A stretch of 64,000 bases of DNA from Hyposmocoma kahamanoa (GCF_003589595.1 NW_020653851.1:22046187-22110186); one strand, 5' to 3'. Positions 10,353-20,506 are shown, numbered from the stretch's first letter. A program made the numbers and translations. Notes: generated by a model from the sequence alone, not told the origin.

Positions 10353-11517
10353 GAGTGAGTTAGAAAGACGTTTTGCATCGTCGATTTGAACAATAAAGCT
10401 GTTTTTTCCGGCTCAAGCCGCGTTTATAAGTGTGGAGAGTTGCTAACAAAACGTTTCGTACCTAATTGAAGGGCACTTATTTCAAGCCTTATTCCTCGCC
10501 ATTATGGTTCATTTCATGACAGGTGAATTGTCCGTTATACCACACAGAGTCCAGTGCATACGGTTATACTAATTATTGTCTACATAATCATGTATAATGA
10601 GAGAATGTTGCCAAACGGATATGCAATTATAAGTAGAGGTACTTGATTAGCTGTGTAGGTAAGTTTGTTCTTTGAGTAATTAGTGTTAGCATAGCAAATA
10701 CATTAAAACGAACGAACGAAAACACGACGGTTTTTAGACGCACTAAAAGTATATTTCTGAGTAGATCTCTCACTCGCTAATCTCACGAAATCACAAAACA
10801 CTATATTCATATGGAGCACCAACTGACATCCACTAATTTCTTTTTTTCTTTCCATAAAGGAAAAGGCAAAGGTTTTACACCATACAGCCAAGTCTTGGTA
10901 CATTATTTCTGAGCCATGTCTTCGTTTAACTGTTTCTGTAAATATGACCGCCACAAAGAGGATAGGCAATTTGAGGCGGCGTGTTTGGATTGACTCGGGA
11001 TTCCTTAGAACAGGCTGATACGGGTATTTTAGTTCGAGATTCGTATAATTTCGCGTTTTAATCTTCGAGTAAGGCACAATAGCACTATCCTATTCCACTT
11101 TAAACTAGATTTCACAAAATAATTGAAAGTCAAAATAAAAACGACACTTTTCCCCCCAAAAGGTCCAGAGCGAATCCTGGCATCCACTAATCTAATCGGT
11201 CCTTCTTCTTTATTTTTCTTAAATCCCACCAATATTATTTAGTGTTGCCATTTTGTTCTTCAATCGATTATACTCGTCAAGCCAAATCGGTAACTTAATT
11301 TATTTAAATGTGATAGTTATTGCAATAAGCATTTTAAAGTGAACAATTGACTAAAGCTTTCGTTAATATAACATTTGAGCACTTTAAGCGATGACGGTGT
11401 ACGTAGTGTGGGATAAATGTGTTTTATCGGACTTGGGATAGAAAGAATGAATGAATTGAATGATGAATGAATTGGATGCTGTTAAGCTATAACGCGTCAA
11501 TCTACGTGATCATAGTT
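10353..11517. other. No recognisable element; open minus-strand frames
   Basis: Two overlapping minus-strand frames (10703-11077, 124 codons; 11029-11232, 67 codons) are open. I recognise no domain, see no splice signals bounding them, and base composition does not change. They may be a decayed mobile-element protein or chance. Confidence 0.3.
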
Positions 11518-11717
11518 TTGCACGGTTTTGGAAGGGTAAGGGTGCTGGTGAAATTACAAGCACATGGGACTTGTCAACTTATGTCGCAGAGTGACGGGCG
11601 CAGTGGCAGTGCCCCATCTTTGCGATTTAAAGCTCTGAGTGGCACTGCAACTGTTATGGACAGGCGTGTAGCTTACCATCAGGCGCACGACTTGTTCGTT
11701 CCGTTACTTGGCATTGG
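11518..11717 (+). mobile_element. SINE-like family A, 3' two thirds
   Basis: Contains the blocks 'gtgctggtgaaattacaagcacatgggacttgtcaactt', 'gtgacgggcgcagtggcagtgcccc', 'tttaaagctctgagtggcactgcaactgttatggacaggcgtgt' and 'cttaccatcaggcgcacgacttgttcg' in order. It ends where the tail should be and is joined directly to an inverted A fragment (11718-11805). Confidence 0.85.
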
Positions 11718-11805
11718 CTCACATTACTGCTTGGCGGCAGAAATAGGTAAGGTGGCAATACTTCGCTGAATGTGCTCGTTCATAAGGAGCTCTGCTGCTG
11801 TTGGT
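11718..11805 (-). mobile_element. SINE-like family A, 5' part, inverted against the previous copy
   Basis: Contains 'cacattactgcttggcggcagaaataggtaaggtggcaatacttc' and 'ataaggagctctgctgct', which are the reverse complement of the 5' third of family A. The tail-to-5' head-on junction with 11518-11717 indicates rearrangement or insertion of one copy into another. Confidence 0.8.
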
Positions 11806-12059
11806 TGACACGTTATTGCTTATCATCATCCAATTAGTATAGGTTTGGTGATTTGGTCTGTACGCTAAAGAAACTACGTTTTGATTTATAAGCCATAGAT
11901 GTACGGAACGTGGGAGCAGTGACAAGTCTATGTGGATAATTAGGTCATTAATAATAATAATACATAGTGTTCGAAGTAGGGGTACTACGATAAATATTTT
12001 GATAAAATATATTTTGACAATTTATTTATAAAATTAAGCAATTTTCGTTCATTATGTAT

Positions 12060-12800
12060 TAAAGCGACGATACAACCTCAAATGAATGGTTCCGCATAAC
12101 TGTGAGTCTTGAATCACTTTGGAAAAATATGTAACAAAACTGAGGATATGCATTGATTTATGTACGGAGTGAAAACACGATTCCTAATTTTCACGATAGA
12201 AAAAAAAACACTTACCTCGACGTTTTAGAATAGAATAGAATAGAAATCTTTTATTACTACGCCACAACAAAAATATACTCAGTAATAAAATGAAGATAAA
12301 AAAAAAGATGAAGCTACATTAAAACAAAAAATTAAAATAAAACTAACTGGAAAAAAAAGGAATAAAAATAAAATCATCACAACAACAAAGCAAACATGAA
12401 ATATTTAACACAATTAGATTAAGTGTCATGTGCGTGGCTGTAGCGTATGTAACAGGATCCCACTCAGCTATTGTCACCACCGAGAAAAGGCTGTGACGCT
12501 GATTTTCAGTGGGCCCTAAACCGAGTGAGTACCGGACGTTTTACAAGAAAACCGCTGTATTCTATAGGTACTTTTGCATATACCAATGTTTTTTTTATAT
12601 CAACTGAACTAATAAGAATAGTATATGATATACGTTTTTCAAATGGCCTTAATTTCCACTTGTAAAAAAATAAATTGTGAAACGGAGTCAGTGTCAGTCA
12701 GTCAGTGCCGCTCGACCCAAGCAAAGTGAACCGTATTATTACGGGAAAAATTGAATTTGTACTGAGGTATTATCGACTCGTGAAGTTCTGCGATTATTAA
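12060..12800. repeat. Local tandem duplication, arm 1
   Basis: Aligns with 13100-14125. Shared anchors include 'cactttggaaaaa', 'gtgaaaacacgat', 'cttacctcga', 'acaagaaaaccgctgtatt', 'ataccaatg', 'actgaact', 'gatatacgtttttcaaa' and 'gtgaaccgtattattacggg'. Arm 1 carries its own insertion (12228-12534) that arm 2 lacks. Confidence 0.8.
12228..12534 (-). mobile_element. Retroposed element with TTCTA-repeat tail, 9-bp TSD
   Basis: 307 bp flanked by GACGTTTTA on both sides (12219-12227 and 12535-12543). On the minus strand it ends in (TTCTA)n, a microsatellite-type 3' tail typical of some LINEs and their SINEs. The corresponding empty site in duplication arm 2 (near 13260-13268) reads GATATTTTA without an insert, which confirms an insertion. 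The interior has no coding capacity. Family not recognised. Confidence 0.8.
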
Positions 12801-13331
12801 TGTTAACTTCCACCTTAGTACGGTATAATGTATTTTTAAGGCATCGCAGTACCACTCAACTACAGGAAAACATTGCTTTTATGAACTTAAAACGATGACT
12901 TGAATAGCGCAAATAAGGATAAAAACGGCAATTTAGTTAATCCACTTTGTTTTGTCTGCAACTATAATAATGGTAATGCCGCACAATTTATTTAATTATA
13001 ATTATATGCTATTATATTTCTTGAATAACTAACCGAGTTAATGCTGTTTAAACTCGTAGCAATATTGAACCCCAGACCATTTTTAACTGTCGATGCTTAA
13101 GAGTCTGTACAACCTGAAATTAATTGGTTGATTCTTATAACAGTGAAGTGTTAAATACAAGCACTTTGGAAAAAATATACATATAATAAGATTGAAGATA
13201 TACACTGATTGCTATATGGTGTGAAAACACGATAGAAAAAACGAACACAAACTTACCTCGATATTTTACAAGAAAACCCGCTGTATTCAATAGGTATCTT
13301 ACATATATACCAATGATATATCAGCTGAACT

Positions 13332-13559
13332 CATTGACTTACAATTATATGGACGTCGGGTCCGCGCTAAAAAGTGTCCGCACTTGTAAGGCGCTAAAAT
13401 CGTATACAGAGCGCGACACTCCGCTTTAGTCTTCATTTGTTCTACGGACAGCGCGATACTGCGATGACATAACAATTTAAATTTCGAATAGGTTGACTTG
13501 GGACATTTTTTTCGTGGTTTTTGTATTAGACCCGTCGTCCATTTATTTGAAAGTCAATG
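13332..13559 (+). mobile_element. MITE E, copy 1, 8-bp TSD (hAT-like)
   Basis: Exactly 228 bp, flanked by GCTGAACT on both sides (13324-13331 and 13560-13567). TIRs are about 31 bp: CATTGACTTACAATTATATG at the left and its near reverse complement at the right (ending GTCAATG). The paralogous duplication arm has the empty site (ACTGAACT at 12603-12610). An 8-bp duplication suggests the hAT superfamily, though P or Merlin types also give 8-9 bp. Confidence 0.9.
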
Positions 13560-13621
13560 GCTGAACTAAATGGAATACGTATACTATACGATATACATTT
13601 TTCAAAAGTGTATATAATATC

Positions 13622-13976
13622 AATTAAATTTTTATTGAATTGATATTCAATTATTTTTTGTGAAATTACTCCACTAGTTTGTTATAATCAGAAAAAACAA
13701 TCAGAAAAAATTCCTTCGATCCGGTCGGATTCGAACCGAGGTCTTCTTGCATACCGTGCCAGACGCTATACCAACTAAGTCACGGAACGAACCAACGGAC
13801 CTCACGAATTCTTCTATGTGCCAGGACTGGTAGCTGTAAAGGTACTAACTGGGTGATAAATCTGTAATAGATTTCTCATAGATGGCGCTACGACTAAAAA
13901 GTCGTTGAAAGACCAAGTACAAAGACACGACGCAAGCACATAGAAGAATTCGTGAGGTCCGTTGGTTTGTATATAC
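13622..13976 (-). mobile_element. tRNA-related insertion Q with a perfect 30-bp inverted repeat
   Basis: 355 bp flanked by the 10-bp duplication ATATAATATC (13612-13621 and 13977-13986). On the minus strand it carries an A-box-like 'tgacttagttgg' and a canonical B box GGTTCGAATCC, about 50 bp apart, as in tRNA-derived SINEs. Upstream of the tRNA-like part lies a perfect 30-bp inverted repeat (13792-13821 and 13936-13965, starting CCAACGGACCTCACGAATTC) with a 114-bp loop. It is not a functional tRNA gene, since no cloverleaf closes around the B box. A related, more degraded element is at 39827-39982. Confidence 0.75.
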
Positions 13977-14125
13977 ATATAATATCGTTTGCAAAAAAAA
14001 AAGTTAATTCTGAAATGAAGCCAGTGTCCCTGTCGCTCGATCCAAGCAAAATGAACCGTATTAGAACGGGAAAAATTTAAATTCTAGCTGAGGAACCAAC
14101 GACTCCTAAAGAGATGATTTATAAG

Positions 14126-15430
14126 TATTAAGCCTTGTCAACGTATGTTTGTGGCAACGTAGTTTACTAGAAGCACACTAGTTTGATCTTCTTGTGAACG
14201 AAGATTATGAATAATCGTGACAATATTTATTATTCTGCTAAAATTAGTTGCAGAGTGTCATTTAGTGACAGTAATGGCATTCATTCATTCAATCACTACC
14301 TATCGATGTTGCCATAATAAAGCTACCATGAAAATTACTATGCATATCTTAATTTTTTCGTGTAATCAGCAATTTAGTATTGAAATTAAATTTTTTTTTT
14401 TATGTCACATGCCAACGACTCGCCATTGATGAGCAGAATACCAAAAAAATGCAATGGCAGTTGAATTTCGATTCCTAACCTTAACTTTTAGCAGAATATC
14501 AAATGTTCAAAATCCTGCCATTAACAGTCTGTCGTAAGTCGGTTGAAGCATGTGACAGTCGACACCCTTTATATGACCATCCAATTCCCCGAGTTCCTAA
14601 ATCGTCTTCGCACTCAGGCAAGACACTGCAGAGCCACGATGTGTAAATGAGGTTTCAGGGATGCTAGTCAAACCCAATGTGACTGTAGTACCCCAACACA
14701 GTCTGCAGCACTTATCCTTGTGTCCTAATACGTAGACGAGGGAAGATCTCTACGCGGTCATGGACAGCGCAGTCAAGGTAGCAACGTACTATTCAGAATC
14801 AATATAGTCCCAAAAATAAAAGAAGCATCTACTCTATCGACACATAACTGTGATGATTTAAAATTAATAGTTTTAGGATCCAGGTGGGACTCTAATTCCC
14901 GTTTTTTTGTTTACCAGACAGGAAACATTCCCCTCCTGTCCCGTTCCCACGTCATTCCCTCAACGTATCGATGCCGCCCTACAACCCGTAATTGATTGTA
15001 ATGATAGGCAAAAGAGCCATTACCTGCCACAGGATGCTTCGCCTAGGGCGCGGAACTCTGTACTTAGCAAGTATTACGCATTGTATCCTTTATATTCTAT
15101 GAAATTATAGGCGTGAAGCCGAAGTCTAATTACGTATGTCATCGAATATCAATTTACCTAGAATAGCAGCTGAAAGTTAATAACCAATACGCAGCCTTGT
15201 CATAATAAGGCCACATCTGCAAAATGATAACTTTTCTGGAAAGGTTTATCTTTAAGATTCTAGAACGAAATTAATCGATAACATTTGTCGGTCATTCCCG
15301 GACTAGTATTCACTACCTAATTTCCGTGGCAATTTTTATTATTTAAATATTCAAGTATATTATCGTGTAATTATTAAATAATATTTCAAGATAAAATATC
15401 TATAAACTCGCACAATATTGCTCGGTAAAA
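14126..15430. other. No recognisable element
   Basis: Mostly stop-dense. A 67-codon frame at 14907-15110 follows a pyrimidine-rich stretch and CAG but has no matching donor or recognisable protein. I do not call it a gene. Confidence 0.35.
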
Positions 15431-15584
15431 AAAATCGAGTTCCATCGCGCCACCACTAGATGGCATTAGCTGACTAAAACGCGCTATGAAGTGTTCAGTG
15501 CAAAAGTATAAGACAAGTTCCTTCATATATTTTGTATTGATTGATTGTCGTACTACGCAATCCAGGAACCAGAAAACCAGGAGC

Positions 15585-15930
15585 GGTATTCTGTAATCGC
15601 TATCGTGATGATTCGGTATGGCTTTGATAGCGAAAGTCGTCGGTTGCCGTATCGATAACTTACCGATTATGTTATTCTGTAAATCTACGATAACGAAAAT
15701 CGTTACTGGATCCGACGCGTACCGACAGCGATGTGACGTCAGCGTTTCAATATCGAAAAAAAAGATGAAATAGGAACATCCCGACGGAAGGCTGTTTCTC
15801 GACCAATCACGATCGAGCGTTCAAATAGTTATTTACAAGCACTCTTATCTATGGTTATGTAGTTTGTGCAAAGTTTGTGACGAATATCGAATAGCGAGTC
15901 TCAACGATTACAGATATAAAAATTGTCACG
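15585..15930. mobile_element. Probable TIR element V, rich in CGATAAC motifs
   Basis: The left end 'tattctgtaatcgctatcg' is mirrored on the right by 'caacgattacagatata'. Between them TATCG/CGATA motifs recur (for example 'tatcgataacttaccg' and 'ctacgataacgaaaatcg'). The interior is non-coding. No target duplication could be fixed, so boundaries are approximate. Confidence 0.4.
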
Positions 15931-15995
15931 GAATTTAGGTAGTATCCGAGAATGGCCGTTTTATGCTTAAATAGAAAAGTCATGTTTTTTATGAT

Positions 15996-16202
15996 ATATA
16001 AATGGCGGGACGAACAAGACGCGCCTGGTGGTAAGCGACACTCCTGTCCATAACAGTTGCAGTGCTACTCTGACCTTTAAATCGCAATGATTTGAGGGGC
16101 AGGCATAAAGTTGCCATGACAAGTCTTATGTGCCTGTAATTTCACCTATGTCTATGAGTTTCTTTTTTCAAAACCGAATTGCTGTAATGTTCACATTACT
16201 GC
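15996..16202 (-). mobile_element. SINE-like family A, 3' part
   Basis: The plus strand reads 'gcgggacgaacaagacgcgcctggtggtaagcgac', 'gtccataacagttgcagtgc' and 'cttatgtgcctgtaatttcacc', and stops inside 'cattactgc'. A 30-bp piece of the same orientation resumes at 16607, so a later plus-strand copy probably landed in this one. Confidence 0.75.
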
Positions 16203-16436
16203 AGGCTGATTTTAATTCAAATCCCATCCGAGTCTCGAAATCAGATGGGTTTCCGAGCGAAGGATGACCCTGATTCCTACTATATCTTTCTAATTTGTGA
16301 GTTAAATCAATTATTGTTCCGATTAGAAATGTCAAAAGTTTCCGATCGGCCAGTTGTGGATCGCAATTGTGCGCCTCGACTCGGAAGAGACGCAGTTTCC
16401 GATCGGAAGAGCCAATCAAAATCAAGCTGCTGGACT

Positions 16437-16606
16437 GGTGAAATTGAACTTGTCAACTTATGTCTCAGGTAGACCGGCGCAGTGACAGTGCTCTTCAGAT
16501 ATTTGTGATTTAAAGCTCTGAGTGGCTTTGTAACTGTTGTTAACAGGCGTGTAGCTTACCATCAGCTGCACGATTGTTTCGTCCCGTCATTATTATTATG
16601 AAAAAA
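16437..16606 (+). mobile_element. SINE-like family A with poly(A) tail
   Basis: Contains 'tggtgaaattgaacttgtcaacttatgtctcagg', 'gcgcagtgacagtgctc', 'tttaaagctctgagtgg', 'aggcgtgtagcttaccatcag' and 'tcgtcccgtcattattattatg', followed by nine A. The A-run at this end fixes the true orientation of family A. Confidence 0.85.
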
Positions 16607-16636
16607 AAACACTTTCACAAAGAGCTCTACCTTACT
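16607..16636 (-). mobile_element. SINE-like family A, 5' terminal scrap
   Basis: 'actttcacaaagagctctac' is the reverse complement of the 5' end of family A. It probably belongs with 15996-16202, interrupted by 16203-16606. Confidence 0.65.
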
Positions 16637-17435
16637 GTTTTTAGATATACGATATGAATATGAAATCGAATTTATATTTACCACCAAAGAAATCTACCTC
16701 ATTATCACTTGTATGCAAGACGGTGGTTCTTGTCGCAACAAATAATAAATTGGCCCGTTCCTGTCTCCGATAATACTTATTATATAATTATATATGCGCG
16801 GACGCAGACGGGTGGCGGCGGCAGGACAGAGTAATGAAATGCGAAGATTGCATTATGGCATAATGTGATTTCTTTTTCTCAATGTCCAGCTTATTAATAC
16901 AAAGACTGTGTGATTAATAATGTCAGCCGGGACCATTAGATCTGTGAAGAGCCCATACACTTTTGGTTTGTTTGTGAAAACAAATACTCGCGATTGAAAT
17001 CCGAAAAAAAATATAATTTCCAACATAACTCATTATAATTTCTTTTCATCCACATTCATATTCCTATTGCATGATTTAAGGGCTATCAGATTACAAATCG
17101 ATGGCTTTCTAGATTAGTGGCCTATCTCAAAATCAACTAAATTCATCAGAATGATGATTTAGAATTACCTGGAGCACATCCTACGTCAAAATCGCCGGCG
17201 TATCATTCACCGGTCCATGTTCTCACTTTTTTATTTTCACCAATAAAAAACTTGGTGTATTTTAGATATTAACTATTTTGGTTTGAGGCACCGTTCTTGA
17301 AAAACAGCGAAATCTTGTTGTATGTTTAATTACATGGTCTTCCTTCTATCTCTATATTATTTATGTATTTATTTAGTATTTAAGATACTTTCCCTTCTTG
17401 TGGCATAGCCGCGTGACACTGTATACAGGCTAACT
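16637..17435. other. No recognisable feature
   Basis: AT-rich. A short GC-rich patch (about 16793-16835, 'gcgcggacgcagacgggtggcggcggcagg') stands out from its surroundings but has no frame or splice signals. Confidence 0.35.
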
Positions 17436-17437
17436 TC

Positions 17438-17597
17438 TTTTTATGATACGAAGTGGCGGGAACAAATTGTGCGCCTAGTGGTAAGTCACACGCGACGACA
17501 GTACACGTCTGTCCATAACAGTTGCAGTGCCACTCAGAGCTTTAAATCCCAAAGATCTGAGGGGCACGCCACCGCACCCGTCACCCTGAGACATAAA
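17438..17597 (-). mobile_element. SINE-like family A, 3' half
   Basis: The plus strand shows 'ggcgggaacaaattgtgcgcctagtggtaag', 'tccataacagttgcagtgccactcagagctttaaat', 'gatctgaggggca' and 'gtcaccctgagacataa'. About 20 extra bases lie after 'gtcacacgcgac'. Confidence 0.8.
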
Positions 17598-17984
17598 AAA
17601 GTTAATAAATAAATAATTTATTGTCTCAGAATAACATTTAAAAAAAATTATACATAGCAAAGAAGTCAAAACAGTAAAAGTAAATTGAGACAAAAGGCTT
17701 GGGCGCAGCTTATGCTGAAATGGCGATGGTAGCGTGCTGCGTTGTTTTTCAGCCTCTGCCTTCTCTCTTATGGTGTTGAGCGAGAGTCATTGTTACGCGG
17801 GGCTTCATCTTATATCTATTCCTTATAAGCTAGCTCGTAACGATATCCAAAATAACAAATGCACATAAGATGTAGTTATTGGCATAACAATAATTAATGT
17901 CTAAAAAAAAGGAACAGAAAAACAATACAAGGAAACAAGTTCATGGGGTTCGACATTGTATGTATACGTGTGCGTGAGTGTTAT

Positions 17985-18470
17985 GTCTTTTTAACCGACT
18001 TCAAAAAAGGAGGAGGTTCTCAATTCGAATGTATGTTCTTTTTTTTTGTATGTATGTTACGCGATAACTCCGGTATTTGTGAACCGATTTTCATGATTAT
18101 TTTTTTGTTGGAAAGGGGGCACTTCCATAGTGGACCCATTTCAGTTTGAAGAAAATCTTCCACCTCGAAGGGTGGCTGTTCACCTATGAAGATTCATTTT
18201 TATAAATAGCGCCTAACTTTAATTTAGGAGAAATTACTTTAATGGTTGATTTTGCTATTTCTCCAATTCAAGACGTTTTTCTCTCAAAATACTTTGTGTA
18301 GTGTCGTAGTGAGAACCTATTTTTATTATCTCCAGTGTCAAGTCCTGTATAGTGGCGAACTAGGGTATATTTCAATAAAACTATATAATAAAAAAAACTA
18401 TATATAAGCAAATAGACGTAATTTCACGTAATTTTGAGGTCGGTTTTTTTAGTACTCTGTACTGAGATTA
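17985..18470 (+). mobile_element. Element C, both ends present, interior interrupted
   Basis: Left terminus TTTTTAACCGACTTCAAAAA with 'ggaggaggttctcaattcg' at 17985-18025, and central blocks to about 18175. About 170 bp of unrelated sequence follow (18176-18348). The right terminus TTTTGAGGTCGGTTTTTTTAG, with the conserved flank 'tactctgtactgagatta', ends at 18470. The extra block may be another insertion. Confidence 0.75.
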
Positions 18471-18538
18471 TATTATTTCAACAGTTATTTATCTTAGGCA
18501 TTTTTGTCAAAAGTATTTTACTATTTTCAAAGTTTTAC

Positions 18539-18587
18539 AGTAAGACATAAGTTGACAAGTCCCATGTGCCTGTAATTTCACCCGCAC
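18539..18587 (-). mobile_element. SINE-like family A, internal scrap
   Basis: 'gacataagttgacaagtcccatgtgcctgtaatttcacc' is identical to the family consensus, followed by an (ATT)n run. Confidence 0.7.
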
Positions 18588-19154
18588 TATTATTATTATT
18601 ATGGAAACTTAACATTAATGCAAGAATATTGTTTTTCTTTACTTTAATACAATGTATTGATTGAATGTAAAATGTTTACATGAGAGTAGTTTTCCTCTCA
18701 TGGCAACACTCGGGTCTCTTTATTGAAATAATATTACGATCTCACAAGTTTATGTACGGCAAAAGTAGAAAATTAAAAAAAAAAACAAAGAAACGTGTTA
18801 ACAATGTAAGTTACGTTTCGTTAATTAAACAAACTTCGCTTCGAGTTACCAATCGCGCGAAAACCGGAGAAAAGTATTGTCAATGGGCTTGCGCTCCCAC
18901 GAGAAAGTGCTTGTTAGAAAATAACATGAAATTATATACGTAACGACGACTTGTGCTTTTAAACTGCGGTCGAAGAAAACATGATGCGTTCAATTGAATG
19001 TGCAAGAGAAATCTTTTTTTAATTTTATTTATTTAAACTTTATTGCACACAAAATGGTACAGATGGCGGACTTAATGCTATCATGCATTCTCTACTAGTC
19101 GACCGGAGAGTTTGGTACAGAACAATTTAACAAGGGTGCATAACATGACAATAA

Positions 19155-19892
19155 AAAACAGGGGGTCTACGCTAGTTCTCTGTCCGACATCTGTCCGAAA
19201 CAATTACTGTCAAATATGTTAATAAAATTCAATTTAATTGTTATATAATTTAATGTAATGTAATAAGTAATGTTAAATTTATTAATGGGTATATATCTGA
19301 ATAAAGAAACATATTTTTTTATTAACAAGTCTCGACCAAATTAAAAGAATTTTTTTATGAAATATAAGTGCGCATTTGACCTCCATGTCACCTGATGGAA
19401 AGTGAAGATGAGGTCGACGATGGAGCATGTACACCTAAATAATATCCATTCTCGCCTTAAAAAGGTCCAAGTTATAGCGTTCGGGGAACAAGTCTGCAGG
19501 CAGGGATTCCACTCTCTATCCGCCCGCCATATAAATGTGGAAGCCAAATGTTTCGAGCGAATCCTGGGAATGTCCACGACATAGGGGTGGAATCCCAGCC
19601 CACGTCTAGTCTCCCGATGATGGAAAGGGGAAGGCGGAATCAAATTATGCAATTCCATCGCACACTCTCCGTGATATATCCTGTAGAATACCGATAAGCA
19701 GGCAACTGTACGGCGGTGTTCAAGGCTCTGCAGCTTCGCCTCAACTAATTCCGAGTATAACAATAATAACAATGTCTAGTATGAAGCTTCATTCGCATGT
19801 CTGTGTGTGATGTATCTTTGAATTTAATCGAATATTACTTATTTGACGTTAAATTTTACGGATGTCGGACATAGAACGAGGGTACAGGGCTA
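19155..19892. mobile_element. MITE R, copy 1, split by a LINE fragment
   Basis: The left end (19155-19200, 'agggggtctacgctagttct' and 'tgtccgaaacaatt') and the right end (about 19860-19890, 'tgtcggacatagaacgaggg') are inverted relatives. The internal block 'agtatgaagcttcattcgcat' also occurs in copy 2 (34650-34812). The LINE 3' fragment at 19330-19775 interrupts it. Confidence 0.65.
19330..19775 (-). pseudogene. LINE 3' fragment: ORF C-terminus plus 3' UTR
   Basis: Reading on the minus strand, about 120 codons match the C-terminal tail common to endonuclease/reverse-transcriptase polyproteins of insect non-LTR elements. The arrangement is LEHRR, then a VFYRIYHGEC block, then LIPPSPFHHR, then a VDIPRIRSKH block and a REWN tryptophan motif. 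After the coding part the 3' UTR ends in 'tttcataaaaaaatt' at about 19345-19360. The RT core is missing, so this is a 5'-truncated copy. Relatives occur at 40690-40870, 44350-44706 and 59155-59315. Confidence 0.8.
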
Positions 19893-19921
19893 GATACGAT
19901 CAAAGTTTAGAAATATTTATT

Positions 19922-20506
19922 AATGATATATGACGGGACGAAAAAGTTGTGCGTCTAATGGTAAGCGACACGCTTATACATAACAGTTGCAATACCGCGG
20001 ACCATAACTTTGCTAAGCCGGTATCTTTTCATAAATTGTTGTGCATCCATTTCAAACGGATCACTACGATGTTGCCGTTGTCTTCTTTGGACTCTTTCTA
20101 TATTATTATCATGTGAAACATCACTTTCGTTCATGACGAAACGATTACCAAAAATATATAAACTCAAAATTATAATAATTATTATACAATTATACATAAA
20201 ACAACTCAATAAAAGCTACACCAAGACACAGTAAACTGAATGGTTTATTTCTGTTAATGTTTGACAGATCAAACGTGAACAAAATGTCAAAATAACGTTT
20301 GTAATGTAACGGAATGTAACGGAAAACGGCTCACATGGCGGCACTGCCACTACGCCTGTCACCTTGAGACATAAGTTGAAAAATCCTATGTGTTTGTAAT
20401 TTCACCAGCACCCTTACTATAGAAAAAGGCAAAGGTAGAAATAGGCAAGGTGGCAGTGCTTTCTTGGACGTATACTTTCACAAGAAGCTCTACTGCTACT
20501 AATTGT
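19922..20506 (-). mobile_element. SINE-like family A copy split by a Harbinger fragment
   Basis: The 3' part is at 19922-20000 (plus strand 'atgacgggacgaaaaagttgtgcg', 'cataacagttgca'). The 5' part is at 20329-20506 ('ggcactgccactacgcctgtcaccttgagacataagttg', 'ggtagaaataggcaaggtggcagtgc', 'cttt cacaagaagctctactgct'). The 330 bp between them come from a PIF/Harbinger element. Confidence 0.8.
20001..20134 (-). pseudogene. PIF/Harbinger transposase, N-terminal fragment
   Basis: Starting from the ATG at 20134 and reading leftwards, 44 codons encode a short acidic/Asn-rich start, then a basic stretch (RRQRQHR). The motif DPFEMDAQQFMKRYRLSK follows. This 'NPF..-ee-F..rFRLsK' arrangement is the N-terminal region before the DDE nuclease of Harbinger transposases (HARBI1-like). 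The frame runs into SINE A sequence at about 20000, so the whole catalytic domain is absent. The upstream 200 bp (20135-20328) are non-coding and may contain the element's 5' end. It is evidence that Harbinger elements were active here, matching MITE L. Confidence 0.65.

Larger units (their letters stand above)
13100..14125. repeat. Local tandem duplication, arm 2
   Basis: Paralogue of 12060-12800, longer because it received two insertions absent from arm 1: MITE E (13332-13559) and the tRNA-like element Q (13622-13976). Outside the inserts the arms align throughout with many substitutions, so the duplication is not recent. Confidence 0.8.

Noticed and set aside
11467..11769. A 100-codon plus-strand frame
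   Set aside because: It is a translation of SINE family A, also seen in fragments at 36036, 38499 and 17475.
13716..13790. A tRNA gene on the minus strand (A and B boxes present)
   Set aside because: Arms do not pair into a cloverleaf with a proper acceptor stem, and the unit lies inside a TSD-flanked insertion, so it is tRNA-derived repeat.
16203..16436. Overlapping antiparallel frames 16168-16425 and 16245-16472 as genes
   Set aside because: They overlap SINE A ends on both sides and lack any recognisable domain; the internal 'tttccgatcgg' repeats are short.
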